Assembly: GCA_016845365.1 (NCBI GenBank)
Contig: JAERST010000005.1
Span: 76,846 to 140,845 of the forward strand
Length of the DNA: 64,000 bases
Origin: Methanobacteriota archaeon
Lineage (GTDB): Archaea; Thermoplasmatota; Poseidoniia; Poseidoniales; Thalassarchaeaceae
Direction: 5' to 3'
In this document: positions 50,386 through 58,952 of the stretch, in pieces
How positions within the stretch are numbered: position 1 is the stretch's first letter
Layout: every line of letters starts with the position of its first letter
Position numbers and translations under genes: made by a program
Notes under the pieces: model-generated
Told to the model about the DNA's origin: nothing
The model's input: the letters and a program-made list of their open reading frames with translations, nothing else
Databases searched by the model: none

Positions 50386-52387
50386 CTGAGTCGGCGTCTT
50401 CCTCGTCGCTCATCATTGATTCGACGGCGGCGTCCATCTCCTCATCGTATTCTTCCTCGCCGTCGAAGAAGCCGCGCTCGCGCAATTGAACACCCGCGAA
50501 AGCGAGCGCGCCGAGTAACACCAGTACAAGCAAAGCCAGAACTCCCACCAAGAGTCCCATCAGAGAACCGCTTCCACCACTGGCTTCGACCTTATCCTCG
50601 CCCATCACATGAATCGCAACGGCGAGGTTGGTGGAAGCCTCGTCACCGGAGATGGCGCGAACGAGTACCACTTGGTCGCCCTCGACGGTGTTGTTTGGTA
50701 GGAATCGTAGTCGGTCGACGAGCAGACTGTGAGTCACCTCAAACTGCCCGTCGCCAATCTCGAACTCAGCCAAATCCATCCAATTATCGCGCATATCCCA
50801 TGTGCGCCATTGCACTCGCTGAACTCCGCCGGCCAAGTTGAAGACGAGTGAATCACCTTGACCGATGTGCACGCGATTATCCATTCCATACTCGCTCGCA
50901 AGCGTCACATTCAGCGACATGCTGAGTTCGTAGTGATAATTCGCAGCCTCTTCGACTGATGGTTGAGCGTTGACGTGTCCGTGGCCGTAGACGTTGTTTT
51001 GGCGGTTTTTGGGGATTAGGTCATCCGCACAGGGTTCGTTTGCCAGCATGTAGTGGCACTGGCGGTAGGTCGAGGCCTCCTGCATGATATTTCGGACATC
51101 AAACGGGCTCAGGTCCGGGTTCGCCTGGAACATCAACACCCCAACACCTGCGGCGCCGGGCGTTGCCATGCTGGTGCCTGACATCGATGTGTAGCCGTCA
51201 CCCGTGTTTGCAGCGGGCGCGTTTACATTCGAGCCGACGAATGCTACGTTTGGCTTGATGCGCCCTTCTTCGGTCGGGCCTTGGCTTGAGTATGCCGCGA
51301 TTGCGGTATTCTTGTCGAGGGCTCCGACCGTGATCACGTCTTCAGCGCTGCCGGGAGTGCCGATCTGTGCGCTGAAGGCGGAGTTTCCAGCTGCGATGAA
51401 TACTGCTACTCCAGCTCGCATCATCTCGTTAGCCATTCGATTGACCGATTCCTTCTCGCTGGAGGACCATTCCGAGATTCCTGGTCCGCCAAGGCTCAGG
51501 CTGGCTGCGCGGATGTTGAAATCGTGGCGCTTGTCGACGGTCCACTGCATTCCAGCCATCACTTGGGCGTAGGTTCCGCCTCCGCTGCCGCTGAGTACCT
51601 TGACTCCGACGAGGTTGGCTTGGGGTGCGACTCCGACGTCCTCGTAGGTTGGCGCACCGGTTCCTGTGGTGATTCCGGCGCAGTGTGTTCCGTGGCCGTG
51701 GTCGTCGTATGGGAAGACCTCGGTTCCGTTGGTTGCGCCGGGGTTGTTGACCGCGTCGTAGAATGCTAGGATCTTCGGGTCGTGTGTTGAATTATCGTCG
51801 TCGAGGTCGTCGACACCGGTGTGGTTGCCGTCGATTCCGGTGTCGATAATTGCCATCGTCACACCCTCGCCGGTGTAGCCGGTGTCTTGCCAAACTAGGT
51901 CGACACCGTGGGTTGGTACAACGTCCTTCATCTGGACTTCAAGCCAGCCGTCGAGTTCGACGAAGACGACTCCTGGCAGGTCGACGAGTTCGTGGATTCG
52001 GTCTAGGGCTACCGTGCCTGCGATGGAGTCGATTAGCCAGTAGCGGAATTGGGTTTGGAAGGCGACCTCACGCTCGAGCATGGCTTGGTCTGCTTCGCTT
52101 GGCGTGTGGTCGAAGTCGACGATGACGGAGATTCGTCCGTCCTCGTCGAGGTATTCTCGGTGATTATTCTGTGCGGCGATCCAGATTGCATCGTGGATAT
52201 AATCGCCGTCGAGGTCCATGTTCGTGTTCTCCCACCAATCGCCGATTTGTTCGGCGTAGGTCTGCATCACAGGTTCTGTTTGCGGGTTATTGACCGCTGG
52301 AACCGCTGCGGCGAGGGCTGGGACTAGCATCATTCCGAGAATCGCAAAAGCGGTCAGACGCGCTCGAACATTGACTGTGTCTCGCAT
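50375..52387 (-). CDS. Membrane-anchored subtilisin-like (S8) serine protease
   Basis: The 670-aa preproprotease has a signal peptide (about residues 8-30), an I9-like propeptide region (about 70-155), and an S8 catalytic domain. The triad is Asp in MAIIDTGIDGNH, His in DHGHGTHCAG and Ser in SGTSMATPGAAG, and the oxyanion-hole Asn is in FIAAGNS. A beta-rich C-terminal domain (about 470-600) precedes a transmembrane helix (about 605-632) and a very acidic cytoplasmic tail. The enzyme would sit outside, tethered to the membrane. ATG 52387 (MRDTVNVRARL) is chosen over a 19-residue longer reading. Confidence 0.95.
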   Translation of the reverse strand: MRDTVNVRARLTAFAILGMMLVPALAAAVPAVNNPQTEPVMQTYAEQIGDWWENTNMDLDGDYIHDAIWIAAQNNHREYLDEDGRISVIVDFDHTPSEADQAMLEREVAFQTQFRYWLIDSIAGTVALDRIHELVDLPGVVFVELDGWLEVQMKDVVPTHGVDLVWQDTGYTGEGVTMAIIDTGIDGNHTGVDDLDDDNSTHDPKILAFYDAVNNPGATNGTEVFPYDDHGHGTHCAGITTGTGAPTYEDVGVAPQANLVGVKVLSGSGGGTYAQVMAGMQWTVDKRHDFNIRAASLSLGGPGISEWSSSEKESVNRMANEMMRAGVAVFIAAGNSAFSAQIGTPGSAEDVITVGALDKNTAIAAYSSQGPTEEGRIKPNVAFVGSNVNAPAANTGDGYTSMSGTSMATPGAAGVGVLMFQANPDLSPFDVRNIMQEASTYRQCHYMLANEPCADDLIPKNRQNNVYGHGHVNAQPSVEEAANYHYELSMSLNVTLASEYGMDNRVHIGQGDSLVFNLAGGVQRVQWRTWDMRDNWMDLAEFEIGDGQFEVTHSLLVDRLRFLPNNTVEGDQVVLVRAISGDEASTNLAVAIHVMGEDKVEASGGSGSLMGLLVGVLALLVLVLLGALAFAGVQLRERGFFDGEEEYDEEMDAAVESMMSDEEDADSDGD

Positions 52388-52445
52388 GGATATCGAATTC
52401 GGGGCATCGAGACCCCACTTTGAATCAAGCGGTCCGTCGAGCAAG

Positions 52446-52460
52446 CAGCCCTAAGGGCTG
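52446..52460. repeat. Triloop hairpin between acyl-CoA dehydrogenase and S8 protease
   Basis: CAGCCC and GGGCTG flank TAA. On the plus strand a TTTTTG run follows, but both flanking genes are on the minus strand, so it is not a classic intrinsic terminator for them. Confidence 0.5.
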
Positions 52461-52497
52461 TTTTTGTTGGGTCAAGCCGAAAATGTGGCCTCGAGAA

Positions 52498-53646
52498 TCA
52501 CAGGTCACGAGTCATTTCGCGACCGATGATCATGCGCTGAACCTGACTGCTTCCCTCGTAGATTTGCAGTACCTTCGCAGCACGCATGAGCCTTGCAACC
52601 GGGTACTCTTCTGAGTAGCCGTAGCCGCCGAAAATTTGCACCGCATCGGTAGTCACTTCCATACAGGAATCGGCAGCGAATCGCTTGGCGTGAGCAGCAC
52701 TCTCGGTATTGCGGATTCCATTGTCCGCTTCCCAAGCGGTTCGCCAAGTCAAAAGGCGGCTCGCCTCAATCTTGGTTTTCATATCGGCGAGCATGAATTG
52801 AATCGCTTGATGCTCATGCAATTTCTTTCCGAACGTCTTGCGCTCATCGGCGTACTGCAAGGCATGTTCGTAGGCTGCGCGGGCGCATCCAACCGCCTGT
52901 GAAGCGACGTTTGGACGCGACAAATCGAAGGCTTTCATCGCGTTGAACCAGCCCTTGCCTTCGACCCCTCCAACTAGGTTCTCGACAGGCACGTGAACAT
53001 CATCGAATCGCACACCTCGCGTGTCGGATGCGCGCTGTCCCATATTGGTCTCCTTCTTGCCGAGAGAAACTCCGTCCCAGCCACTCTCGACGATGAAGGC
53101 ACTCATGCCTTTGTAACCGGCCGATTTGTCGGTATAGCCCAGCACGAAAAACCAGTCAGCATGACCGGCTCCAGTGATGAACATCTTCTCCCCGTTCAGG
53201 ATGTAGTGGTCGCCATCACGAACCGCCGTGGTCTCGATTCTTGCAACATCGCTTCCCGCGGCGGGCTCGGTGACGCAATACGAAGCGATCTTTGGTTCCT
53301 TGACCAAGCGACCGAGGTACTCTTCCTTCTGCTCCTCGGTCCCGCCCGTAATAATCGGCCCCGCGGTCAATCCATTCGAATAAGCCGCGGTGCTAAATCC
53401 AGGGTCGCCCCAAGAGAATTCCTCGGTCACGATTACTTCGTCGGAGATTCCCATTCCCATCCCGCCGTACTCAGCAGGGATGTGTAGGTTGGTCAAGCCG
53501 AGCGAGTGGGCCTCTGCAATCGCTTCGAGAGGAAACTCGTTGGCGCTGTCCCAGTGCTCGGCATGAGGTCGTACAGAATCCCTCGCGAACTCGTGGGCGA
53601 GTTCGCGTAGCATCTCCTGCTCCTCGGACAATCCGAAGTCTGCCAT
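52498..53646 (-). CDS. Acyl-CoA dehydrogenase
   Basis: The 382-aa FAD enzyme makes the alpha-beta double bond in acyl-CoA during fatty or branched-chain acid breakdown. Family motifs are YCVTEPAAGSDVARIETTA, GYKGMSAFIVE, MGQRASDTRGVRFDDVHVP, the ETF/FAD region RKTFGKKLHEHQAIQFMLADM, QIFGGYGYSEEYPVARLMRAAK and IYEGSSQVQRMIIGREM. The Glu in IYEGSSQ is at the position of the catalytic base of short/medium-chain enzymes. Chain-length preference cannot be read. No ETF or thiolase genes are close. Confidence 0.96.
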   Translation of the reverse strand: MADFGLSEEQEMLRELAHEFARDSVRPHAEHWDSANEFPLEAIAEAHSLGLTNLHIPAEYGGMGMGISDEVIVTEEFSWGDPGFSTAAYSNGLTAGPIITGGTEEQKEEYLGRLVKEPKIASYCVTEPAAGSDVARIETTAVRDGDHYILNGEKMFITGAGHADWFFVLGYTDKSAGYKGMSAFIVESGWDGVSLGKKETNMGQRASDTRGVRFDDVHVPVENLVGGVEGKGWFNAMKAFDLSRPNVASQAVGCARAAYEHALQYADERKTFGKKLHEHQAIQFMLADMKTKIEASRLLTWRTAWEADNGIRNTESAAHAKRFAADSCMEVTTDAVQIFGGYGYSEEYPVARLMRAAKVLQIYEGSSQVQRMIIGREMTRDL

Positions 53647-53738
53647 GATACGGCCACAGGCGACCCTGCCTTAGCCGTTCGCACCGCCAGAAGCCGACAA
53701 CTTCCGGCTCGAACGGAAAAATTGCACAGTCCGAAACA

Positions 53739-53755
53739 CACCCCCTTAGGGGGTG
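53739..53755. repeat. Triloop hairpin in the 53.6-54.1 kb gap
   Basis: CACCCCC and GGGGGTG flank TTA, a perfect 7-bp stem. It lies in a 506-bp stretch that otherwise holds only a possible small gene. Confidence 0.5.
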
Positions 53756-53860
53756 GATGACAGGGGTGTGATACACCGAAAACAAACCAATGAAATACGA
53801 TAGGCACCTCCGCCCGGCCTACCCCGCAAAATAGGGGGACCAACCTGAGGTGAGAAACAC

Positions 53861-54058
53861 ATGCAGAACAAGGCCCAGCACAACGAGGGCTTCACGGCCC
53901 TTGGACTGACATCCGACCGCAACGCAGGAGCAAATGCCACACATATGGCAATGAAGGCTCCAACGATGCCGATGTGGATGCGTCCGATGTCTTGGCGTAT
54001 GCGAGTGATTTCCATCGATGAAGGGGAGGGTGTGGCTTGGGCGCCAAACGCGTTCTGA
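53861..54058 (+). CDS. Possible small Met-rich protein (65 aa)
   Basis: I do not recognise this 65-aa product. Support comes mainly from a strong ribosome binding site, GAGGTGAG (53847-53854), 6 nt before the ATG, matching the SD used by the DUF58 and membrane-protein genes. The middle of the protein is Met-rich (MAMKAPTMPMWMRPMSWRM) and the ends are polar. An opposite-strand frame (53746-54072) encodes a short hydrophobic stretch and is an alternative. Without homologues this remains doubtful. Confidence 0.35.
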   Translation: MQNKAQHNEGFTALGLTSDRNAGANATHMAMKAPTMPMWMRPMSWRMRVISIDEGEGVAWAPNAF

Positions 54059-54152
54059 ACCGAAGCGTACACTCCAGCCTAATCGAATCGCCCGGCATCG
54101 GGCTCGTCCATTTTGTGACGACGATTAGCGTGCCGAATCAGGAGGCGTCGAG

Positions 54153-54689
54153 ATGAGCCTCGAGCCCGTCTACCGCAGTAGCGACACGGCGACTCGCCGT
54201 GCTCAGTACACCGATGTGACGAACCGCATCGTCGCCGCGATTGAAGGTGAAAGCGATTGGGTCGCAGTCCTCGCTACAGCCGTTTGCGAACTTCACCACG
54301 CTTTCACCTACTTCCATTGGACTGGATTCTACCGAGTAACCGAACCTTGTACTCTCAAGGGTGGCCCATACCAAGGAGGCCACGGCTGCACCACCATTCA
54401 GTTCAAGCAGGGAATCTGTGGTGCTGCAGCGCGTGAGAAGAAGACGCAACTCGTCCCCGATGTTCACGCCAGACCCGAGCATATCGCTTGTTCGAGCACG
54501 ACAAACTCGGAGGTCGTCGTGCCCCTTCTGAACCCTCGTGGTGGATTGCTTGCGGTCCTCGATATCGATAGCGATCTATTCGGCGCATTCGATGAGGAGG
54601 ACCGCATCCATCTCGAGTTGCTCTGCGATATTCTAGGAGCGAATCCGGCTACGCCGGATGCGCAATGGAGCCACCGGAGGTGCGACTGA
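54153..54689 (+). CDS. msrC: Free methionine-(R)-sulfoxide reductase (GAF-type, fRMsr)
   Basis: The 178-aa GAF-domain enzyme reduces free Met-R-sulfoxide. The family pattern is clear: FYRVTEPCTLKGGPYQGGHGCTTIQFKQGICGAAAREKKTQLVPDV, then HIACSSTTNSEVVVPLL. The three redox Cys (about 84, 94 and 118) are all present. It suggests protection against oxidative stress in sunlit oxygenated water, and its electrons could come from the thioredoxin system, whose reductase is encoded at 60-61 kb. Three roughly 20-bp repeats follow the stop (54706-54764). Confidence 0.92.
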   Translation: MSLEPVYRSSDTATRRAQYTDVTNRIVAAIEGESDWVAVLATAVCELHHAFTYFHWTGFYRVTEPCTLKGGPYQGGHGCTTIQFKQGICGAAAREKKTQLVPDVHARPEHIACSSTTNSEVVVPLLNPRGGLLAVLDIDSDLFGAFDEEDRIHLELLCDILGANPATPDAQWSHRRCD

Positions 54690-54705
54690 GGAAGTCAGCA
54701 CCAAG

Positions 54706-54764
54706 CGAAGCCAAGGTGCGGAGTCGAAGCCAAGGTGAGGTAGTCGAAGACAAGGCCAGGAAGT
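54706..54764. repeat. Three ~20-bp tandem repeats after the fRMsr gene
   Basis: Units CGAAG(C/A)CAAGG start at 54706, 54725 and 54745 (19-20 bp each). They begin 17 bp after the fRMsr stop and run almost to the end of the convergent exchanger gene. Confidence 0.65.
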
Positions 54765-54780
54765 TGGCGTTGTAGTTGGG

Positions 54781-55722
54781 TCAGCCAACGTAGAGGAAGG
54801 CCATGTAGGCCAGATATCCGACCACCATCGTAGCCCCAACTCGGCGTCCAATCTCTCGATCATCGAGAAGCATAGCAGCGACCAGACCTGATGTCAGGAT
54901 AACCACCCAGATGTCGCGTCCAGCGAATTCAGCAGCGACCTCGATGCCACCGCCAATAACCGAAGCTGTACCGAGAATGCCGAGGATGTTCATCACATTC
55001 GATCCGAGGACATTCCCAACAGCGACTCCACCTTGATTTCGTAGAACAGCGATTAGAGTGACAGCCAATTCAGGGAGGGATGTTCCGAGAGCGACCATAG
55101 ATAGACCAATGACGGAGTCGGGGATGCCATATTCTTCCGCCATTCCAGTGGCACCTTCCAATAGCATCACCGCGCCTTGCCAAATCATCAAGCCACCAAC
55201 TACGGTCGCTGCGATGGCTAGAATGATATTGTCAGGGAGCCAGGTATCCTCGGCTTCAGTCTCCTCCCCCTTTCCTTTGGAATAGATGTAGGAATAGGTG
55301 TAATACGCCACCAGAAGAATCAGCATCATTGCTCCGCCTGCAGCCGGAATTTGGCCAAGATAGACAAAGGCGGTGAGCAGGACTGTGGCGAAGATGACAG
55401 CCATTGCATCGCGGCGCAGTCCTGCGCCTGCATCGGTACCAGATCCAAGCATGCAGGCAGTTCCCAAAACCAGCATCACATTGGCGACGTTCGACCCGAG
55501 AACTCCACCTACAGCGATGTCAGGGTCGCCTTGAGCCACCGCTTCGAGAGCCACTGCGAGTTCAGGCAGAGATGTACCGATGGCGACGATAGTAAATCCG
55601 ACCAGAAGCGGTGGAACTCGCAATCTGTAAGCGATTTTGATTGCGCCCTGCACAACCACTTCGCCACCAGCCATTAGCAGGGCGAATCCGATGAGAACTA
55701 GCACGGGGTCGGAGTTCAGCAT
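54781..55722 (-). CDS. CaxA/YrbG-type sodium/calcium exchanger
   Basis: The 313-aa protein has about ten helices in two inverted repeats. Each repeat carries the NCX alpha motif: VAIGTSLPELAVALEAVAQG with GSNVANVMLVLG in the first half and VALGTSLPELAVTLIAVLRN with GSNVMNILGILG in the second. These motifs line the ion-binding site for Na+ and Ca2+ exchange. Such exchangers use the sodium gradient of seawater cells to expel calcium. The gene stands alone, convergent with the fRMsr gene. Confidence 0.93.
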   Translation of the reverse strand: MLNSDPVLVLIGFALLMAGGEVVVQGAIKIAYRLRVPPLLVGFTIVAIGTSLPELAVALEAVAQGDPDIAVGGVLGSNVANVMLVLGTACMLGSGTDAGAGLRRDAMAVIFATVLLTAFVYLGQIPAAGGAMMLILLVAYYTYSYIYSKGKGEETEAEDTWLPDNIILAIAATVVGGLMIWQGAVMLLEGATGMAEEYGIPDSVIGLSMVALGTSLPELAVTLIAVLRNQGGVAVGNVLGSNVMNILGILGTASVIGGGIEVAAEFAGRDIWVVILTSGLVAAMLLDDREIGRRVGATMVVGYLAYMAFLYVG

Positions 55723-55814
55723 CGTACCACGCCCTCGGCGCCCCGCTCATGATGTTTGAGTCCATTCCCATCATCAATAGACGCGCCTTCAACTCATTTC
55801 TACGCGCGCGTGAG

Positions 55815-58676
55815 TCATTCGCACATCCGACGTAGGTGCCGCAGAACGAGGTCTGAGGTCGGAATCGTATGGTCTTCGAGAGGAGGTGAGAAGGGAACCG
55901 GAGTATCGAGCGCACCGATGACAACCGGGGCATTTTCGAGATTCCAAAACGCCTCTTCGAGGATTCTACTGCTAACCGTGTGGCCCAAACCACCTGTGTA
56001 CTGCGCCTCCTGCAGAACGATGAGACGGCCCGTTCGGCGTACCGAGTCGATGCAAGTTTGTGCGTCGAAGGGTTGCAAAGTTCTCAGGTCGACGATTTCG
56101 GTTTCGATGCCGCGCTTGGCTGCTGCTTCTGCGGCTTCGAGGGCTACGTGTACCATCGCTCCCCAAGTGACGATTGTTGCGTCTTTTCCGCCTCGGATTA
56201 CGCGGGCTTTGCCGATGCTTGATTCACCTTGCGCGAGGCGTTCGTGGACCGATTTTGTGTCGACGATTTGGTTGATTGAGCTGCCCCATCCGGTTTTGCC
56301 CCCTCTGAGTCCGTACAGCCCGATGTGCTCGAGGAAAACCACTGGGTCGTCTAATGCGTGGGCTTCTACTAACAGGTCATAGGCATCTTGTGGTGTTGAT
56401 GGGAAGAGGATGACGAGTCCCGGGTCGTTTGCGAACCAGGACTCGATCATATTGGCGTGGAATGGGCCGCTGCGGGTTTTTGCGCCGAGTGGAATTCTGA
56501 CCGTGAGCGGCACTTCTGCGCCCCAGCGCCAGCGGAGTTGGGCTGCATTATTGATGAGGGGATTCATCGCTAGGGCGGCGAATCCGCCGAATTGGATTTC
56601 TGCGACCGGACGCATTCCGCCGAGGGCAGCTCCGGTCGCAGAATGGATGATTATGGCCTCGGACAAGGGCATATCGAGGAGTTTGTCCGAGTGGCCTCGG
56701 GCCTTCAGCGGGAGATTCATTCCGAAGGCCCCGGCGATTTCCATATCTTCGCCCATGAAGACGATTGAATCAGGGTACTTGTCAGCGAGTGCGACCATTC
56801 CGTTTTGGATGGCTTTGGAGTAAGTCCAGGAATTTGGTGCATCGGAGAATTCGATTGAGCAGTGGCCCGGTTTGAGTGGTGAGTCTGGCCCGGGTAGGCT
56901 GACTCCGAAGCGGTCGAACTGTTCTGTGTGCGTTGGCGCATCGTGGAGCGAGGTGATTCCTTGGGTGACCGAATTGCCCTCAGGCCATGCTGCTGCTTCC
57001 ATTTGGGTGCGTGCGGCGTCCACCGATTCTTGCTCTTCGGATTCCATACGCGCGAGGCGGCGCTCGCTGACTCCTAACCGAATGAGGTGCTCGCGGTGGT
57101 TTGGCACTGGGTCCTTTTCCGCCCAATAGGTCAGGAGTTCGCGGTCGACATAACCCGGCGGGTTGCCGCTTGCTGCTCCGAGGTAGAGGTCGTCGTGATG
57201 GTGGGCGTGGCCGCAGCCACGCATGGTTTCGACGTGGATTAGCGTGGCTCCGCCGCCATCGAGGGCATATTCGCGGGCGGCGGCTGTGGACGCGTGGAAC
57301 TGTGCGGGGTCAGAGCCGTCGATTGTCCAAGAGGGGATTCCCATCGAGTGGCCTTTGTCACCGAAGGTCTCGGCTCCAGATTGCCCAACTGTGAATGTGT
57401 CGAGGGCAATCTGATTGTTTTGGATCATGTATGCGATTGGTAATCCTCGGGCCCCGGCGAGGTTCATCGCTTCCCAGAACTCGCCGCTGCTACTGCACCC
57501 CTCTCCGACCGGAGCAAGGTGAAATCGAGGGGCTGCGAGCCGATTAGCAGCCAGCGCAACTCCTGTCGCTGTGGCGCTGGCGATAGGCAGAGGGGCGGTT
57601 GGCGGCAGAACTCGCTTGTCCCAGTTGCCGACGTGTAAATCTCGCCCGCCAGCTCCTTCGATACCTCCGTCCATGTAGGACGTAGACTTGCCCATCTGGG
57701 CGTTGAAAATCTCCAGTGGGGTTTGCCCCATCGAAAGGGCAAGACCGACATCCCGAATCATTGGAGCGATGACATCAGCCTCGTCGATAGACTCGGCAGG
57801 GATGTCGATTGCTCGAGTCATCGAAGTAGCACAAGCGACAACTCCCTCTTGCCAAGTAGAGCGGAATCCCTTGCCTCCGAACTTGCCTCCATCGGGAGTC
57901 TGGATTCCGTTCATGAAGAGGTCTTTGAGGTGCTCATCAAGGGCGCGTGTTCGATGCATCCATCGTTGCCACTCGAAGCGGTCCTCGACGGTGATTGCAG
58001 CCATGTGAGCGATGCGTCGCAAGCAGAGTGCAACATCTCGTAACATGCGCACTGAACGCCTATCGAGATAGAATGTGCCAGTCCGTCGAGGGATGATTTC
58101 CTCTTGAGCGAGCCCGGCCAAGCCCGGCTCGTAGACGCGTTCGCTCAGGACTTGAGTGAACGCGTCACAGAATGAATCTGAAAATTTGTGGAAGGTAGGT
58201 CCATCGAAGCGCTCTGGGGGGTGTAGTTCATTCCAGCATTCGAAGGCATTCTCTACGTGTCCATCGTAGCGCTCGATCAAGAACCGCATCAATTCGGCTC
58301 GCGCAGTCTCACACGGGAGCGGGGCTGCAAACGTCAGAGAGTCAGAAGGCCTCCATCCCGCGCCCCATAACGGAGGAAAGTCCTGCTGATTAGAAGGTCC
58401 GGCTTGCTCCACTCTCTGTTGAGTATCCGATTCGCCACTATCTCGAAGCTCCACCTCGTTGAGTAATTCCTCGATTGAAGTCTCAGGCGGGCGCTCCCAG
58501 ACTTGGGCTTGTTGTTTGCGCCCCCGTCCACTACTTGAACGGTCGAGGGTGACTCTGATTCGCTGGTCGCAAGAAATACACTTTCTGTCGAGGCGCGTAG
58601 TCGATTGGTCTCGCGATTTCCAAGTCTGGTGCTTTCCACAAGAGGGGCATCGCCAGATGCCGCGCCGACCTGTCAT
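55815..58676 (-). CDS. Fused 2-oxoacid dehydrogenase E1 (alpha-beta) with N-terminal zinc ribbon
   Basis: The 953-aa protein joins E1 alpha and beta subunits of a branched-chain/2-oxoacid dehydrogenase. The alpha part binds thiamine diphosphate at APVGEGCSSSGEFWEAMN...NNQIALDT and has HVETMRGCGHAHHHDD. The beta part begins near SYSKAIQNG-like WTYSKAIQNGMVAL and contains FMGEDMEIAGAFG, GGMRPVAEIQFGGFA, FPSTPQDAYDLL and a C-terminal DLRTLQPFD. The first 40 residues form a zinc ribbon (C10, C13, C33, C36), an unusual addition for E1, followed by a polar linker and about 100 residues without a clear match. No E2 or E3 gene is near. The upstream gap has repeated TTTCACCACTAAT boxes. Confidence 0.9.
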   Translation of the reverse strand: MTGRRGIWRCPSCGKHQTWKSRDQSTTRLDRKCISCDQRIRVTLDRSSSGRGRKQQAQVWERPPETSIEELLNEVELRDSGESDTQQRVEQAGPSNQQDFPPLWGAGWRPSDSLTFAAPLPCETARAELMRFLIERYDGHVENAFECWNELHPPERFDGPTFHKFSDSFCDAFTQVLSERVYEPGLAGLAQEEIIPRRTGTFYLDRRSVRMLRDVALCLRRIAHMAAITVEDRFEWQRWMHRTRALDEHLKDLFMNGIQTPDGGKFGGKGFRSTWQEGVVACATSMTRAIDIPAESIDEADVIAPMIRDVGLALSMGQTPLEIFNAQMGKSTSYMDGGIEGAGGRDLHVGNWDKRVLPPTAPLPIASATATGVALAANRLAAPRFHLAPVGEGCSSSGEFWEAMNLAGARGLPIAYMIQNNQIALDTFTVGQSGAETFGDKGHSMGIPSWTIDGSDPAQFHASTAAAREYALDGGGATLIHVETMRGCGHAHHHDDLYLGAASGNPPGYVDRELLTYWAEKDPVPNHREHLIRLGVSERRLARMESEEQESVDAARTQMEAAAWPEGNSVTQGITSLHDAPTHTEQFDRFGVSLPGPDSPLKPGHCSIEFSDAPNSWTYSKAIQNGMVALADKYPDSIVFMGEDMEIAGAFGMNLPLKARGHSDKLLDMPLSEAIIIHSATGAALGGMRPVAEIQFGGFAALAMNPLINNAAQLRWRWGAEVPLTVRIPLGAKTRSGPFHANMIESWFANDPGLVILFPSTPQDAYDLLVEAHALDDPVVFLEHIGLYGLRGGKTGWGSSINQIVDTKSVHERLAQGESSIGKARVIRGGKDATIVTWGAMVHVALEAAEAAAKRGIETEIVDLRTLQPFDAQTCIDSVRRTGRLIVLQEAQYTGGLGHTVSSRILEEAFWNLENAPVVIGALDTPVPFSPPLEDHTIPTSDLVLRHLRRMCE

Positions 58677-58791
58677 GGGTGCGCCCAGCGTGCTCTAGTA
58701 CAACAAAGAATCGCTGCACGTCTCTAATTCTCACCACTTTCCAATCAAGGTTGGTTGGTTTGGATGGTAAAATCCGGGCAATAATGCTATA

Positions 58792-58940
58792 TTTCACCAC
58801 TAATAAATGAATGCGTATTCTTTCTTTCACCACTAATGAGTGAATAAGAGTGCGTTTTTCGAGCAAAATGCGAATGAACACATGAATTTCGCTATTTTAC
58901 CACAATTTAAGCCGATATAGCGACGAATATCACCACTAAT
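58792..58940. promoter_or_regulatory. Repeated TTTCACCACTAAT boxes upstream of the E1 gene
   Basis: The 276-bp AT-rich gap has exact TTTCACCACTAAT at 58792-58804 and 58825-58837 (33 bp apart), TATCACCACTAAT at 58928-58940, and a weaker TTTTACCACAATT at 58895-58907; TCACCACTTT lies at 58731-58740. Copies one and two continue with a matching TGAAT. Read toward the E1 gene the box is ATTAGTGGTGAAA. A repeated activator or repressor site is the simplest reading. Confidence 0.6.
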
Positions 58941-58952
58941 CATCGCGGCACA

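Noticed and set aside
52446-52470. Intrinsic terminator (hairpin plus TTTTTG) on the plus strand
   Set aside because: There is no plus-strand gene upstream for it to end; both neighbours are on the minus strand.
53746-54072. 108-aa minus-strand frame with a hydrophobic stretch
   Set aside because: It has no ribosome binding site or supporting neighbours, and the opposite small ORF has a strong SD; neither is certain.
58792-58940. CRISPR array from the repeated TTTCACCACTAAT boxes
   Set aside because: Repeats are only 13 bp with irregular spacing, there are few copies, and no cas gene is present.
58677-58952. Replication origin in the AT-rich gap
   Set aside because: No ORB-like G-rich boxes and no orc1/cdc6 gene nearby.
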